NCBI RefSeq assembly: GCF_035607555.1
Contig: NZ_JAVHWZ010000001.1
Span: forward strand, 310,001-374,000
Direction of reading: 5' to 3'
Source: Candidatus Bealeia paramacronuclearis
GTDB taxonomy: Bacteria; Pseudomonadota; Alphaproteobacteria; UBA9655
Length of the DNA: 64,000 nt
Both the position numbers and the translations under genes were made by a program. Below the pieces are notes generated by a model. It was not told the DNA's origin, ran no database searches, and was given only the letters and a program-made list of their open reading frames with translations. Shown here in pieces: positions 53,536 to 64,000 of this stretch. Every line of letters begins with the position of its first letter. Position 1 is the first letter of the stretch.

Positions 53536-54726
53536 CCATTGCATAATTGAGGGATGAGGAGAGAAAGGATATACTGAGGAAAGTCCGAAAAGCAGGAGTG
53601 ATCGAAAATGTCCTTTTTAAATCGTGAAGCCAGAGAGCGTTTAAAGAACAGTCAACTTATCCAAGCTTTTAGCCTTATCGACTGGGAGAGTGTAAAGCAA
53701 AATATGGGGAAACTAGGAAGATCTGGCTATGGCCCCAATGGGTACGTACCAGTCAATTTACTGAAGGCGTTGATTTTGCAGGCTTGGCATAGCTTAAGCG
53801 ATGAGGGGTTGGAAGAAGCCTTGAGGGTTCGGTTGGACTTTATGGTCATCACGGGGTTGGAAAAGGTGCCTGATCATACGACGCTCTGTCGATTTCGCAA
53901 CTTGTTGATCAGTCAAAACCTTTGGGAATACCTCCTTGCAATGATCAATTATCAACTAGAACAAAAGGGATTAAAAGTGAAAGAATCCCAAGGAGCGATT
54001 ATAGATGCGACGCTTATCGAATCAGCGGCACGTCCTCGGAAAGAAATGGAGGGGATGGCTGTTGATCGTGAAGAAGACAAGGAATATGCTGTTGAAGAGC
54101 AGGTAACCCTTTCCAAAGATCCAGATGCCACATGGCTTAAGAAGGGGAAACGGAGCTATTTTGGGTACAAAGGCTTTATGGTCATTGACCAGGAGGACGG
54201 ATATATTGATCAGGTTCACGTGACGCCTGCGCATGTCTCTGAAGTGAGAGAGTTGGAAGAGGTTGTGAAGAAGCGTCGAGATAAGAGGCTTTATGGAGAC
54301 AAAGGGTATGCTTCCCAAGGAAACAAAGACTTGCTGAGGTCTAAGGGGATTAAGAACGGGTTGATGGAGAAAGCGAAAAGAAATAAGCCCTTAACCCATT
54401 GGCAAAAAGTATTTAACCGGATGATTTCGAAGATTCGATATAGGGTGGAACAAGGATTTGGAACCTTAAAACGAAAATTCAAATTCACGAGAGCATCCTA
54501 TTTTACAACACCCAAAGTTCAAGGACAAATGGCCCTAAAAGCCATAGCCTTTAACCTCTTAAAGGCCACAAATAAGGTTGCTTATGGATAAATCAGGCGA
54601 GTTAAGTGAGTATTTGAGCAAAAAAAGAACAAAGAGACGAAGAAAAATATCATCCCCCTCAATTTAAAAAACTCAAAAATTAGCTTTTCAGGACCTCAGT
54701 TGGAATTTTTATTAATTATGCAATGG
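53536..54726 (+). mobile_element. IS5-family insertion sequence
   Basis: 1,191 bases. Left end CCATTGCATAATTGA (53536-53550) and the complement of the right end (54712-54726), CCATTGCATAATTAA, form inverted repeats with one mismatch. I find no matching target duplication, consistent with a rearrangement that removed the rest of the IS30 element. It ends six bases before the coaD stop. Confidence 0.88.
53608..54591 (+). CDS. IS5-family transposase
   Basis: 327 residues, apparently intact. An N-terminal DUF772 domain (SGYGPNGYVPVNLLKALILQ and RFRNLL) precedes the DDE domain with Asp in GAIIDATLIES and LYGDKGYAS and the C-terminal IRYRVEQGFGTLKRKF carrying the Glu. A GGAG ribosome site precedes the ATG. 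A different IS5 subgroup from the element at 34868. Confidence 0.92.
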   Translation: MSFLNREARERLKNSQLIQAFSLIDWESVKQNMGKLGRSGYGPNGYVPVNLLKALILQAWHSLSDEGLEEALRVRLDFMVITGLEKVPDHTTLCRFRNLLISQNLWEYLLAMINYQLEQKGLKVKESQGAIIDATLIESAARPRKEMEGMAVDREEDKEYAVEEQVTLSKDPDATWLKKGKRSYFGYKGFMVIDQEDGYIDQVHVTPAHVSEVRELEEVVKKRRDKRLYGDKGYASQGNKDLLRSKGIKNGLMEKAKRNKPLTHWQKVFNRMISKIRYRVEQGFGTLKRKFKFTRASYFTTPKVQGQMALKAIAFNLLKATNKVAYG

Positions 54727-54731
54727 CCTTT

Positions 54732-55238
54732 TTAATTGTATTTTTCTCGCACTCTGATCCCCACCTCTGGTGAGACAAAGGAGGAGAGCTCTCCGCCCAA
54801 ACGGGCCACGTCTTTCACAAAGCGGGAAGCGATGAGTTGATAAGGCTCTGAGGCCATGAGGAAGAGTGTTTCTATGTGGGGCGCTAATTTTCGGTTAGTA
54901 CCAGCCATTTGAAATTCATATTCAAAGTCTGAGACGGGCCTGAGTCCTCGGACTAGAACTCGCGCCTTTTGAGTTTCTGCAAATTGAACAAGCAGATTAT
55001 TAAATCCTAAAATTGAAATCTCTTTCTCTTCAGGATTGGGAAGGGATTTAATTTCTGTTTTCAAAATCTCAATGCGTTCTTCAAGCGAAAAAAGAGGCCC
55101 TTTTCCGGCATTTTCCGCAACCCCAATGACAAGCTTATCGAGAAGGGGCAATGCCCGGCTAATGATATCCATGTGACCGAAAGTTACCGGATCAAATGTG
55201 CCGGGATAAACGCCAATGAGAAGGGGATTATGAGGCAT
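54732..55238 (-). CDS. coaD: phosphopantetheine adenylyltransferase
   Basis: 168 residues from the ATG at 55238 ([20 protein letters not shown]); longer readings run into gyrA. The nucleotidyltransferase motif is [13 protein letters not shown], with [20 protein letters not shown] for substrate binding. It makes dephospho-CoA. The start overlaps the gyrA stop by 11 bases, the conserved gyrA-coaD pairing of alphaproteobacteria. Confidence 0.96.
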   Translation of the reverse strand: MPHNPLLIGVYPGTFDPVTFGHMDIISRALPLLDKLVIGVAENAGKGPLFSLEERIEILKTEIKSLPNPEEKEISILGFNNLLVQFAETQKARVLVRGLRPVSDFEYEFQMAGTNRKLAPHIETLFLMASEPYQLIASRFVKDVARLGGELSSFVSPEVGIRVREKYN

Positions 55239-57927
55239 CTTCAGGGGCATCCCGAACGATCCCTGCGTCCTCAATGATCTCTTCCTCCTCAGAAGATTCA
55301 TCTTCGGCCAAACGTGCCACAGAGACAACATTCTCTCCATCGCTCACACGGAAAAGGGTGACGCCTTGGGTTTTTCGACCTGCCACGCGAATGTCATGAA
55401 CGGGGCAACGAATGAGCTGACCGCCTGCAGTCACCAACATGATGTGGTCCGTATCAAGAACCGGGAAGGAGTCCACAACGCCGCCGGTTTTGGCGGTCAC
55501 ATCCATGGAGGCAATACCTTGCCCACCACGATTGGAAACGCGATATTCGTAAGATGAGCTTCTTTTTCCAAATCCATTTTCACTGACGGTCAAAATAAAT
55601 TCTTCCTGAGTTTCCATTTCGGCTAAGCGTTCTTCAGACAAGACAACATCGGTTGTGGCAATTTCTGTACCTTCGACTTGGCGTTTTTGTTTGAGGAACG
55701 CATCGCGCTCTTCAATGGTAAATTCGCCGCGCTTCAAGATCGACATTGAGACAACTTCATCGTCTTTTTTAAGTCGAATTCCGCGCACACCCGTTGAAGA
55801 GCGGCTTGCAAATTGCCTGACGTCTGTTGCTTCAAATCGGATACAGCGTCCTGATTTTGTGGTCAGAAGAACATCCGTTTCATCTTCACAAGAGCACACA
55901 GAAATCAACCTTTCCTCACCCTCAAGTTTCATGGCAATTTTGCCGTTGGAGCGAATATTGGTGAAATTTGAAAGCGCATTCCGACGGACATCTCCAGAAG
56001 ACGTCACGAACATAATGTGCATATTCTCCCATGCGGTTTGATCTTCGGGCATCGGCATGATGGTTGTGATCGTCTCCCCTGTTTCTAAGGGCAGAAGATT
56101 GATCATAGCTTTTCCACGTGCCTGCGGATTTCCAAGAGGAAGTTTGTAAACCTTCATCTCAAAAACGCGGCCTTTGGAGCTGAAGAACAAAACAGGTGTG
56201 TGTGTATTGAGAACAAAGACTTGTGAGACAACGTCTTCATCGCGTGTCGCCATGCCTGAGCGCCCCTTGCCCCCGCGTTTTTGTGCACGATACGTGCTCA
56301 AAGGCACCCTTTTGATATATCCGCCCAAACTGATGGTGACGACCATATCTTCTTTTTGAATGAGGTCTTCTTCGTCAGCGCTGAGCTCAAAAGGTTGGAT
56401 TGCGGTTTTGCGTGGGGTTGCGAATTGATTTTTTACATCGATCAACTCATCCTTCAAAATTCCAAGAAGACGAACGCGGGAGGAGAGAATCTCGAGATAG
56501 TCTTTAATTTCTTCAACAATAGCGCCGAGTTCATTGGCAATTTTATCCCTCTCCAGACCCGTCAAACGATGCAAGCGCAAATCCAAAATGGCTTTGGCTT
56601 GAAGTTCAGACATTTGATAGGTGCCATCGATAATAGGGAATCCGGGTTCATCAATGAGGCGAATTAAAGGATCCACATCAAGGGCAGGCCAACGCTTGGA
56701 CAAAATCCGCTCACGCGCCGTTTGAGGATCGGGTGCGGTGCGAATTGTCTGGATCATCTCATCCAAATTCGCAACGGCCAGAGCCAAACCAATCAAAACG
56801 TGAGAACGCTCTCTCGCTTTTTTGAGCTCATAACGGGTGCGTCTTGTGATGACTTCTTCCCGGAATTCAACAAAGGTCTCAAGGATGTCTTTGAGGCCCA
56901 TTTGTAGCGGTCTTCCGCCCCGAAGCGCCAACATGTTAATCCCAAAGCTTGTTTGCAAAGGCGTCATAACAAAAAGACGATTTAAGACGACTTCAGGAAT
57001 GGCATCGCGCTTGAGTTCAATTACAACGCGTACACCGTCCCGATCGGATTCATCCCGAATGTCGGAGATGCCTTCAAGTTCTTTATTGCGCACAAGTTCG
57101 GCAATGCGCTCGATCATGCGGGATTTATTAATCTGATAGGGAATTTCGCTGACGATAATGGCAGGTCGATCTTTGCGGACGTCTTCAATGTGTGTGCGAG
57201 AGCGAATGGTAATGCTGCCGCGTCCTGTTTTAAATCCGTTATAAATTCCGCGTGTTCCAACGATAATACCCCCGGTTGGAAAATCAGGACCATGAACATA
57301 GGTCATAAGATCTTCTAAGGTAAGATCCGGATTATCAATTAAAGCACAACAGGCATCAATGAGTTCGCCCAAGTTATGCGGGGGGATATTGGTGGCCATA
57401 CCGACCGCAATTCCGCCTGCGCCATTAACAAGTAGGTTGGGAATGCGTGTGGGTAAAACCACTGGCATAGTTGTCGTATCATCATAGTTTGGCATGAAAT
57501 CGACTGTTTCTTTGTCGATATCAGACAGCAAGAAATGAGCCGGCTTGGAAAGTCGTGCTTCTGTATAACGCATTGCGGCAGGCGGGTCGCCGTCCATAGA
57601 TCCGAAGTTTCCTTGACCATCGACTAAAGTCACCCGCATGGAGAAATCCTGTGCCATCCGGACGATGGTGTCATAGACGGCTTCTGTTCCATGAGGGTGA
57701 TATTTTGCGATCACATCGCCCACGATACGCGCAGACTTTTTGTGGGGTTTGTTGTGATCAAAACCGGATTCATACATCGAATATAAAATGCGTCGATGTA
57801 CGGGTTTGAGTCCATCACGTGCATCAGGAATAGCACGACTCACGATCACGCTCATTGCGTAATCAAGGTAGGAGTTTTTCATCTCCTCTTCAACGGAAAC
57901 AACTTGAATTCGATTTTCTAAAGTCAC
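55228..57927 (-). CDS. gyrA: DNA gyrase subunit A
   Basis: 899 residues. The active-site Tyr is in [11 protein letters not shown], the GyrA box in QKRGGKG, and six beta-pinwheel repeats make up the C-terminal domain, followed by an acidic tail. In the quinolone-determining region the sequence is [12 protein letters not shown] where E. coli has HPHGDSAVYDT, so Asp82 is Thr and Ser83 is Glu. Both codons (ACA GAA) read cleanly. It introduces negative supercoils with GyrB. Confidence 0.97.
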   Translation of the reverse strand: MTLENRIQVVSVEEEMKNSYLDYAMSVIVSRAIPDARDGLKPVHRRILYSMYESGFDHNKPHKKSARIVGDVIAKYHPHGTEAVYDTIVRMAQDFSMRVTLVDGQGNFGSMDGDPPAAMRYTEARLSKPAHFLLSDIDKETVDFMPNYDDTTTMPVVLPTRIPNLLVNGAGGIAVGMATNIPPHNLGELIDACCALIDNPDLTLEDLMTYVHGPDFPTGGIIVGTRGIYNGFKTGRGSITIRSRTHIEDVRKDRPAIIVSEIPYQINKSRMIERIAELVRNKELEGISDIRDESDRDGVRVVIELKRDAIPEVVLNRLFVMTPLQTSFGINMLALRGGRPLQMGLKDILETFVEFREEVITRRTRYELKKARERSHVLIGLALAVANLDEMIQTIRTAPDPQTARERILSKRWPALDVDPLIRLIDEPGFPIIDGTYQMSELQAKAILDLRLHRLTGLERDKIANELGAIVEEIKDYLEILSSRVRLLGILKDELIDVKNQFATPRKTAIQPFELSADEEDLIQKEDMVVTISLGGYIKRVPLSTYRAQKRGGKGRSGMATRDEDVVSQVFVLNTHTPVLFFSSKGRVFEMKVYKLPLGNPQARGKAMINLLPLETGETITTIMPMPEDQTAWENMHIMFVTSSGDVRRNALSNFTNIRSNGKIAMKLEGEERLISVCSCEDETDVLLTTKSGRCIRFEATDVRQFASRSSTGVRGIRLKKDDEVVSMSILKRGEFTIEERDAFLKQKRQVEGTEIATTDVVLSEERLAEMETQEEFILTVSENGFGKRSSSYEYRVSNRGGQGIASMDVTAKTGGVVDSFPVLDTDHIMLVTAGGQLIRCPVHDIRVAGRKTQGVTLFRVSDGENVVSVARLAEDESSEEEEIIEDAGIVRDAPEDAS

Positions 57928-57982
57928 GGGAAATCCTTGTTACTGTGATAGGACAGAAGGCAGAGTTTCGTCTGAAAATGGC

Positions 57983-58447
57983 TTAAAAAGGCATTTCATC
58001 GTCAAGCACGGCAGCCATGTCTTGGGAGCCTCCGAAAGGATCGAGTTCTGAACCTTGACTTCCAATGCTATAGTTATCGTTATTGCCGCCGCCACCTTTG
58101 GAATCCAACATTGCCATCTCGCCCCGGAATTGTGAGAGAACAACTTCCGTTGTGTATTTTTCTTGGCCGGATTGGTCGGTCCATTTGCGGGTTTGCAGTT
58201 GTCCTTCAATATAAACTTTTACACCTTTGCGAAGATATTTTTCACACACATCCGCCAAGCCTTTATTGAAGACCACAACCCGGTGCCATTCTGTTTTTTC
58301 TTTGCGCTCGCCCGTCATTTTATCTTTCCAGGATTCAGACGTTGCGATGGAAAAGTTTGCGATTTTGGATCCATCTTGCGTGGACCTGATTTCGGGATCT
58401 TTTCCTAAATTTCCGACTAAAATAACTTTGTTCACACTGCTGGCCAT
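57983..58447 (-). CDS. ssb: single-stranded DNA-binding protein
   Basis: 154 residues. OB fold ([20 protein letters not shown]), a Gly/Asn-rich linker and the acidic tip DDEMPF that recruits repair and replication partners. It lies upstream of gyrA on the same strand, 55 bases away. Confidence 0.97.
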   Translation of the reverse strand: MASSVNKVILVGNLGKDPEIRSTQDGSKIANFSIATSESWKDKMTGERKEKTEWHRVVVFNKGLADVCEKYLRKGVKVYIEGQLQTRKWTDQSGQEKYTTEVVLSQFRGEMAMLDSKGGGGNNDNYSIGSQGSELDPFGGSQDMAAVLDDEMPF

Positions 58448-58586
58448 AGGCGTCTCTCCATCTTTAAAATGCTATTTTATTTATAAGCTATTGCGCGCTC
58501 AAGAGCCAGAAAAAGATGCAACAGAGTTATCTTTTGCAAAAAAAATGCATTTAGTGACAAGCAAGTTCATACTTTTATAGCGGAGT

Positions 58587-58991
58587 TCACTCGCCTGATT
58601 CAAGATCTCTTAAGACTTTTGGATCGCGGAGGAGTTTTTCAAGGCGGTCCGCGTCTTCAAAGGAATGATCGACTTTGAAAAAAATACGGGGGGTGCCTCG
58701 GGATTTCAGACCTTTGGCGATTTGGGCCCGAAAATGCTTCGTATAAGCGTTAAGTTCTTTGACGATCTCATCGGCATGAATGCCTCCCAAAGGGATGACA
58801 TATGCATTGGCGGTTAAAAGATCAGGTGTGACGCGCACTTCAGAAACCGTAATGGAGGCGTTATCTAAAAGTTGGCTACCACTGTCGGCCCGTTGAAGCG
58901 CCTCTACCAAAAGATGGCGAACGTTTTCTCCAAATCGAAGTTGACGTTGTGACGGGCCTTGCGTCGCTTTGGGAGTTCCTGAAAAACGCAT
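58587..58991 (-). CDS. rbfA: 30S ribosome-binding factor A
   Basis: 134 residues from the ATG at 58991 (MRFSGTPKATQGPSQRQLRF), 13 bases after the infB stop. The KH-like fold blocks ITVSEVRVTPDLLTANAYV and RGTPRIFFKVDHSFEDADRL are typical. It matures the 16S 5' end. Longer frames overlap infB. The usual truB-rpsO pair does not follow; ssb-gyrA do. Confidence 0.93.
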   Translation of the reverse strand: MRFSGTPKATQGPSQRQLRFGENVRHLLVEALQRADSGSQLLDNASITVSEVRVTPDLLTANAYVIPLGGIHADEIVKELNAYTKHFRAQIAKGLKSRGTPRIFFKVDHSFEDADRLEKLLRDPKVLRDLESGE

Positions 58992-59004
58992 CGGGGTCGC
59001 TCTC

Positions 59005-61470
59005 TTAAAGGGTCCTTTTGATTTCTTCAATTTCGAAGCATTCGATGACGTCGCCCACTTTAAGATCGTTGTAGTTCTCGAAAGCCATACCACATTCGTA
59101 GCCTTCTTTGACTTCTTTGACTTCGTCTTTAAAGCGTTTCAAAGTTTTCAAAGTGCCTTCATGAATGACGACGCTGTCACGAAGCAAACGAACTTTTCCG
59201 CCGCGTTTGACAATACCATCAGTGATCATACAGCCTGCGATTGCACCCACTTTGGGGATGGTGAAGATTTGGCGAATCTCAGCATTACCCAAGAAGCTCT
59301 CTCGGAGCGTAGGGGAGAGAAGTCCGCCCATGGCCGCCTTGACATCGTCAATGGCGTCATAGATCACAGAGTAATACCGAATCTCAAGTCGATCACGCTT
59401 GGCCAAATCACGGGCTTGCGGATTGGCGCGAACGTTAAAGCCCATAACAATCGCATTGGAGGCTTTGGCTAAGATTACATCGCTTTCTGTAATTCCGCCC
59501 ACAGCTGCGTGAAGAACACGTACTTTGACTTCCTCAGTCGAGAGTTTGTGCAAACTGGCGACAAGAGCTTCCATCGAACCTTGAACATCTGTTTTCAAAA
59601 TGACGGCCAATTCTTTGGCTTCACCAGCCGCGATGAGGGAGAACATTTGATCCATTGTGCCACGTGCAGAAGCGGCTGCTTTGACGTCGCGTTCACGGCG
59701 CGCACGGAATTCAGCAACTTCACGAGCTTTGGCCTCATCATGTACGACAGTAAAATCGTCCCCTGCCATGGGGGCCGCATTAAATCCGATAACCTCCACT
59801 GGAACCGCAGGGCCCGCTTCTTGAATTATTCTACCATGATCATCCACAAGGGCACGCACACGTCCGAATTCTTTGCCGGAGACAAAAATGTCACCTACAC
59901 GTAAGGTTCCTTTTTGAACAAGAACGGTTGCAACAGCACCGCGACCCTTTTCAAGTTTGGCTTCAATAACAACACCTTGGGCAGAACGTGAAGGGTCTGC
60001 TTTGAGATCTAAAACTTCGGCCTGGAGAAGAATTGTTTCCTCGAGTTTATCGAGATTAATACCCTTTTTAGCTGAAACTTCCACATCCAAAATGTCGCCA
60101 CCCAAGCTTTCCAGGACGATTTCATGCTGTAAAAGCATGGTGCGCACGCGCTCAGGATTAGCGTCTGGCTTGTCAATTTTGTTAATAGCCACAATCACCG
60201 GAACACCTGCGGCACGTGCGTGATGGATGGCTTCAATGGTTTGGTCCATGACGCCGTCATCAGCGGCAACCACAAGAACTACGATGTCTGTCGCATTTGC
60301 CCCACGGGCACGCATTTCCGTAAAGGCCGAGTGACCTGGTGTGTCAATAAATGTAATTTTTTGGCCTGAAGCCAAAGTGACCTGATAGGCCCCAATGTGC
60401 TGGGTAATTCCACCGGCTTCACCAGAGACCACGTCAGTCTTACGCAAAGCATCGAGAAGAGAAGTCTTACCATGATCGACGTGACCCATGACCGTCACAA
60501 CGGGAGGACGTGATTTGAAATTCTCAACATTGTCTTCAACTGTGAGAAGAGCTTCTTCAAGATCAGAATCGGAGATACGTTTCACGCGGTGCCCAAATTC
60601 TTCTGCAACCAACTGAGCTGTGTCGCCATCGATCACTTGGTTGATGGTGGCCATAACTCCTAACTTCATGAGCGACTTGATGACATCCGCTCCACGCTCT
60701 GTGGTTCGGCTGGCAAGTTCTTGAACAGTGATGGTTTCAGGAATAACAATATCACGATAGACTTTTTTGACCTCGGCCTGCGCAAAGGACATGGACTTTT
60801 TCTTGTGCTTGGCTTGGGCACGGCGCATAGAGGCAAGGCTCCGCGTGTGCTCTATCTCTTCTCCTCCCACAAGAGCGCTTTGAATGAGGTGAGAGCGATC
60901 ATTGCGCTGGCGTCGATCTTCATGGCGCTTTACAGGAACAGCCTTTTTAATATCGATGGCCGCTTTGTGTGCCGTTTTTTTGCCGCGGGATTCATCATCC
61001 TCATCTTCTGCATAGGACGAATAGACTGCTTTTTTAATAGGTTGAACTGTTTTTTCAGGAAGGGGAGCGTTTTCAGGAGTGACTTCTGTGATCACGACCT
61101 CTGCCTCAACAAGATCAGCCGCCTTGACGTCTTCTGTAACTTCGACGGGCGCTTCTTCGGCTTCTTGAACAGATTGCTGGCGCTTGGCTTCAATTTCCTC
61201 ATCTCGGGCTTGACTGCGACCTTGAAGAACGCCTTGAGCTTTTTGAAGCGCTTTAATCCGCGCTTCCAGATCTTTATCTGCTAAAGGCGAATTGGGATTG
61301 GCGCTTTGTGGGGAGAGTACGCGCTTTTTCTTTACCTCAACGGTTACAGCTTTCGAGCGACCGTGGGCGAAACTTTGACGTACTTGCCCTCCATCAGGAC
61401 CCTTTTTAAGGCCTAATGTCTTTGAGGAAAGCGTCAACGGCTTATGTGTCTTGGCGTCAGAATCAGTCAT
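59005..61470 (-). CDS. infB: translation initiation factor IF-2
   Basis: 821 residues. A charged N-terminal region, then the IF2_N helix-turn part, the G domain with [25 protein letters not shown] and NKIDKP (about 330-480), then domains II to IV. It brings fMet-tRNA to the 30S subunit. It starts six bases after the nusA stop; the small ylxR gene that often separates them is absent. Confidence 0.97.
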   Translation of the reverse strand: MTDSDAKTHKPLTLSSKTLGLKKGPDGGQVRQSFAHGRSKAVTVEVKKKRVLSPQSANPNSPLADKDLEARIKALQKAQGVLQGRSQARDEEIEAKRQQSVQEAEEAPVEVTEDVKAADLVEAEVVITEVTPENAPLPEKTVQPIKKAVYSSYAEDEDDESRGKKTAHKAAIDIKKAVPVKRHEDRRQRNDRSHLIQSALVGGEEIEHTRSLASMRRAQAKHKKKSMSFAQAEVKKVYRDIVIPETITVQELASRTTERGADVIKSLMKLGVMATINQVIDGDTAQLVAEEFGHRVKRISDSDLEEALLTVEDNVENFKSRPPVVTVMGHVDHGKTSLLDALRKTDVVSGEAGGITQHIGAYQVTLASGQKITFIDTPGHSAFTEMRARGANATDIVVLVVAADDGVMDQTIEAIHHARAAGVPVIVAINKIDKPDANPERVRTMLLQHEIVLESLGGDILDVEVSAKKGINLDKLEETILLQAEVLDLKADPSRSAQGVVIEAKLEKGRGAVATVLVQKGTLRVGDIFVSGKEFGRVRALVDDHGRIIQEAGPAVPVEVIGFNAAPMAGDDFTVVHDEAKAREVAEFRARRERDVKAAASARGTMDQMFSLIAAGEAKELAVILKTDVQGSMEALVASLHKLSTEEVKVRVLHAAVGGITESDVILAKASNAIVMGFNVRANPQARDLAKRDRLEIRYYSVIYDAIDDVKAAMGGLLSPTLRESFLGNAEIRQIFTIPKVGAIAGCMITDGIVKRGGKVRLLRDSVVIHEGTLKTLKRFKDEVKEVKEGYECGMAFENYNDLKVGDVIECFEIEEIKRTL

Positions 61471-61476
61471 ACCAAT

Positions 61477-63000
61477 TTAACTTTCTATAGATTCACCTTC
61501 AAACCAGTGGGCTCGGGCCTTCATGATAATGTCGTTTGCTTGAGATTCGGTCAAATCTTGTCTTGGCAAAAGCTCTAAGAGCTCATCGGCCGCAAGATCT
61601 GCGAGATCATCAAGCGTTTTTATACCACCCTCGCCTAAAGAGACCAAGAGGGAAGATGTGAGACCTTCAAGATCCGTTAATTCTTTTTGAAGTTTGAGGT
61701 CTTTGATGCGCTTTTGATTGTGTTTTTCCTTATCCTCAAGGTAAGTCACTGCGCGATTTTGAAGTTCTTTCGCAAGGTCTTCGTCAAATCCTTCGATGGA
61801 AAGAATTTCATCTAAGGGAACGTAAGCAATTTCTTCAATCTTTGTGAAGCCTTCACCAACAAGAAGATGCGCAATAACCTCATCCACATCGAGGGCTTCT
61901 ACGAAAAGTTTCGACCGCGTTTTGACTTCCTCGTTACGCTTTTCCATTTCTTCAGCTTCGGTCAGGATATCGATATTCCAACCCGTTAATTGGGTGGCCA
62001 ATCGCACATTTTGACCGCGTCGTCCAATGGCAAGACTTAATTGCTCGTCAGGAACGACCGCATCAATTCGATTTTGATCTTCATCCAAGACGACTTTCGT
62101 GACTTCTGCGGGGGCCAAAGCATTCACCACAAAAGTTGCGACATTTTGAGACCAAGGAATAATGTCAATTTTCTCGCCCTGAAGTTCAGACACAACAGCT
62201 TGAACACGGCTTCCACGCATACCCACACAAGATCCTACAGGATCGATACTTGGGTCATGGGAATAAACACCTATTTTAGCACGACTTCCGGGATCACGTG
62301 CGGCGGATTTAATTTCAATGATGCCTTCGAAAATCTCAGGAACTTCTTGTGTGAAAAGCTTCACCAAAAATTCAGGGCGCGTACGACTTAAGAAAATCTG
62401 AGGCCCACGTTGTTCTTCTCGCACATCAAAAATTAAGGCGCGGATACGGTCACCCACACGGAAAGTCTCCCGGGGAATCATCTCGTCGCGACGCAAAAAC
62501 CCTTCGGCTTTTCCAAGATCAATAAAGACATTCCCAAATTCAACGCGTTTGACAACGCCGTTGATAATGTCGCCAATCCGATTTTTGTACTCGCGATATT
62601 GACGACCGCGCTCTGCATCACGCACTTTTTGATAAATAACCTGTTTTGCAGTTTGTGCGGCTACACGACCAAAATCAATGGGGGGAAGGGGTTCGGTTAA
62701 GATATCCCCAATTTTAAGAGCAGGATTGATAGCTTGGGCTTGTGATAAGGTGAGTTGAGTTAAATCGTTTTCGATTTCCTCAACAACTTCACGACACCGC
62801 ATCAACGTAATATCCCCCGTTTTGCGGTTAATAGTGGCTCGAATATCATGCTCATGACCATACTTGGAACGGCCGGCTTTTTGAATAGCCTGCTCCATGG
62901 CATCAAGCACTTCGTCACGATCAATAGATTTTTCACGGGCTACGACATCAGCCACATGGAGAATCTCTCGACTGGCTAAATCAAAAGTATTTTCGCTCAT
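61477..63000 (-). CDS. nusA: transcription termination/antitermination factor NusA
   Basis: 507 residues. N-terminal RNA polymerase-binding domain, S1 domain (GDIINGVVKRVEFGNVFID), KH1 and KH2 (CVGMRGSRVQAV, IGRRGQNVRLATQL), and two C-terminal helix-hairpin-helix repeats as usual in proteobacteria. Second gene of rimP-nusA-infB-rbfA. Confidence 0.97.
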   Translation of the reverse strand: MSENTFDLASREILHVADVVAREKSIDRDEVLDAMEQAIQKAGRSKYGHEHDIRATINRKTGDITLMRCREVVEEIENDLTQLTLSQAQAINPALKIGDILTEPLPPIDFGRVAAQTAKQVIYQKVRDAERGRQYREYKNRIGDIINGVVKRVEFGNVFIDLGKAEGFLRRDEMIPRETFRVGDRIRALIFDVREEQRGPQIFLSRTRPEFLVKLFTQEVPEIFEGIIEIKSAARDPGSRAKIGVYSHDPSIDPVGSCVGMRGSRVQAVVSELQGEKIDIIPWSQNVATFVVNALAPAEVTKVVLDEDQNRIDAVVPDEQLSLAIGRRGQNVRLATQLTGWNIDILTEAEEMEKRNEEVKTRSKLFVEALDVDEVIAHLLVGEGFTKIEEIAYVPLDEILSIEGFDEDLAKELQNRAVTYLEDKEKHNQKRIKDLKLQKELTDLEGLTSSLLVSLGEGGIKTLDDLADLAADELLELLPRQDLTESQANDIIMKARAHWFEGESIES

Positions 63001-63010
63001 CTTCTCTCCA

Positions 63011-63499
63011 CTACCTCTCGGTCTTTTTAAATGATATTTCAGGAATGACTTTTGCCTTTTGTACGTCAGAATAGGGGAACTTCACAATAGGTTTTCCATC
63101 TTCGGGAAGCTCAAGGGTAATTTCTTCCCCGTCAACGCTAGCCAAGCGGCCAGAAAATCTTTTTCGGCCTTCATAAAGAGTGTTCAACTCCAGTTGAATA
63201 TCCGATCCTTGAAAGCGAACATAATCCTTAAGTTTGACCAAAGGACGATCAATCCCAGGCGAACTGACCTCAAGGACATAATTTTCAGAAATAGGATCTT
63301 CCACATCAAGAAGGGCTGAAACTGTTCGACTCACATCGGCACAATCATCAAGGCTTAAGTTTTGATCATCCAAACGTTCAATCATAATTTGCAAGCGTTT
63401 TCGATTTCCGCCACCAAACGAGATGCGCACAATGCCAAAACCCATTTCCTCAAGGGAAGGGCCTATAATTCTCTCAATTGTATCTGCAAAACTGTTCAT
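63011..63499 (-). CDS. rimP: ribosome maturation factor RimP
   Basis: 162 residues. Blocks LEEMGFGIVRISFGGGNRKR, LQIMIERLDD and YVLEVSSPGIDRPL are diagnostic. It acts in 30S assembly. It is the first gene of the operon; a weak hairpin with an A/T-run lies just upstream. Confidence 0.95.
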   Translation of the reverse strand: MNSFADTIERIIGPSLEEMGFGIVRISFGGGNRKRLQIMIERLDDQNLSLDDCADVSRTVSALLDVEDPISENYVLEVSSPGIDRPLVKLKDYVRFQGSDIQLELNTLYEGRKRFSGRLASVDGEEITLELPEDGKPIVKFPYSDVQKAKVIPEISFKKTER

Positions 63500-63512
63500 T
63501 CAAAAAATCCAA

Positions 63513-63540
63513 TAAAAAAAGCGAGACAACTGCCCCGCTT
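63513..63540 (-). terminator. weak hairpin and T-run upstream of rimP
   Basis: On the minus strand AAGCG...CGCTT, with one further G-C pair across a mismatch, is followed by TTTTTTT, ending 14 bases before the rimP ATG. It could end the upstream gene's transcript or attenuate the rimP operon. Confidence 0.45.
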
Positions 63541-63672
63541 GCCGAGATCTCCATTTTCTTCCCTTTTTAAGAAAGATTTTTGCATCATACTGTGTTTTTC
63601 AGAGATTACAAGGAAAAAATAGAGGGAGTATATGGCAACATGTGAAAGGGGATCGCCCTTAGGGGTGCGTTA

Positions 63673-64000
63673 TTACTCCTCGTCTGAAAACTCACCAAAG
63701 CTTTCTTCGTCACTTAATTTTTCAGACATTAACAACTCATTTTTTAGATTATACTCAGTTAAAAATTCTTTTTCTTCATCATTTAAATCGCGCATAAGAT
63801 ACTGCTTAAGAGCAATTAAAAAGCGCCTGAGATCGCCTTTTTTCTTCTCTTCAGGATTTTGAAAAAACAGTTCTGGTGCAGCATTTTTAAAAAAAACAGC
63901 ATCCAAAGAATTAATCATTTTTTCAACATTAATGGATTGGAAAAGACCTTGAGACAATAATTTTTTCATCGCGGTTTTTCCACTTTTTACACTCGCTTTA
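63673..64000 (-). CDS. hypothetical charged protein, 5' end probably beyond window
   Basis: An ATG at 63969 gives 98 residues, but the frame is open to base 64000 (ASVKSGKTA precedes the Met), so the gene may start outside. The visible part is helical and highly charged, with a strongly acidic C-terminus (SDEESFGEFSDEE). No recognised family. 173 bases separate it from rimP. Confidence 0.5.
   Translation of the reverse strand, partial: KASVKSGKTAMKKLLSQGLFQSINVEKMINSLDAVFFKNAAPELFFQNPEEKKKGDLRRFLIALKQYLMRDLNDEEKEFLTEYNLKNELLMSEKLSDEESFGEFSDEE

Noticed and set aside
60721-61284. A 187-codon plus-strand frame inside infB
   Set aside because: It is antisense to the charged N-terminal region of infB; its Phe- and Leu-rich content mirrors the Lys/Glu codons.
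1-64000. tRNA, rRNA and CRISPR arrays
   Set aside because: No cloverleaf-like gene, rRNA core sequence or regularly spaced repeat was recognised by eye in any gap; a dedicated search could still find a tRNA.

Overview
The window is a stretch of chromosome from an alphaproteobacterium, most likely a host-associated lineage of the Holosporales/Paracaedibacteraceae kind. This is inferred from gene content; no rRNA gene is present to confirm it. Alphaproteobacterial markers are the class I lysyl-tRNA synthetase, a MucR/Ros regulator, the ileS-lspA-DUF3035 cluster, olsB-plsC beside fur, a YbjN-domain protein, a SerC of the alphaproteobacterial type and a Tim44-domain protein. The base composition is moderately A+T-rich. 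Many insertion sequences, several interrupted genes and a set of unrecognised secreted proteins fit a symbiont or parasite with a decaying genome.

Layout. 1-1,762: a YbjN-domain protein cut by the window edge and a two-gene methyltransferase unit. 1,825-2,629: a degraded IS1. 2,642-6,601: a complete potFGHI polyamine importer, divergent from a hybrid-lacking sensor kinase (6,709-8,229). 8,226-12,373: an S-adenosylhomocysteine hydrolase-like protein, a secreted unknown, a phosphoribosyltransferase with a signal peptide, and lysK. 12,464-14,157: a secreted unknown broken by an IS701-like element. 14,298-18,747: serC, a small secreted protein, mutL and pgi. 18,871-25,790: ileS-lspA-DUF3035, an O-antigen ligase, mltA and a Tim44-domain gene. 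25,800-33,051: a long minus-strand housekeeping and envelope run (nfu, bax-like, nitroreductase, tsaB, rimI, mucR, fur, olsB, plsC, miaB).

33,115-41,205 is the accessory core: a secreted basic protein, a MotB-like protein without a visible MotA partner, an IS5-type element that has itself been hit by an IS630 element, an acyl-CoA dehydrogenase split by an IS607 element carrying an intact TnpB, and two tandem paralogues of unknown function whose N-termini appear to contain translated palindromic repeats. 41,472-50,089 returns to housekeeping: a CYTH phosphatase, an ABC1 kinase, pyk, an OPT transporter, and phoH-ybeY-corC-DUF2628. 50,131-51,814 encodes a secreted papain-like peptidase and a MerC-like membrane protein. 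51,815-54,726 holds an orphan terminator, a second copy of the IS701-like element, an IS30 stub and an IS5 element. 54,732-63,499 is an information-processing block: coaD, gyrA, ssb, rbfA, infB, nusA, rimP.

No single large undescribed system is evident. The strongest leads are the exported phosphoribosyltransferase, the exported cysteine peptidase, the tandem repeat-invaded paralogues, the IS607-TnpB insertion whose predicted guide is readable from the junction, and a Glu at the quinolone-determining Ser83 position of GyrA. No tRNA, rRNA or CRISPR array was seen.
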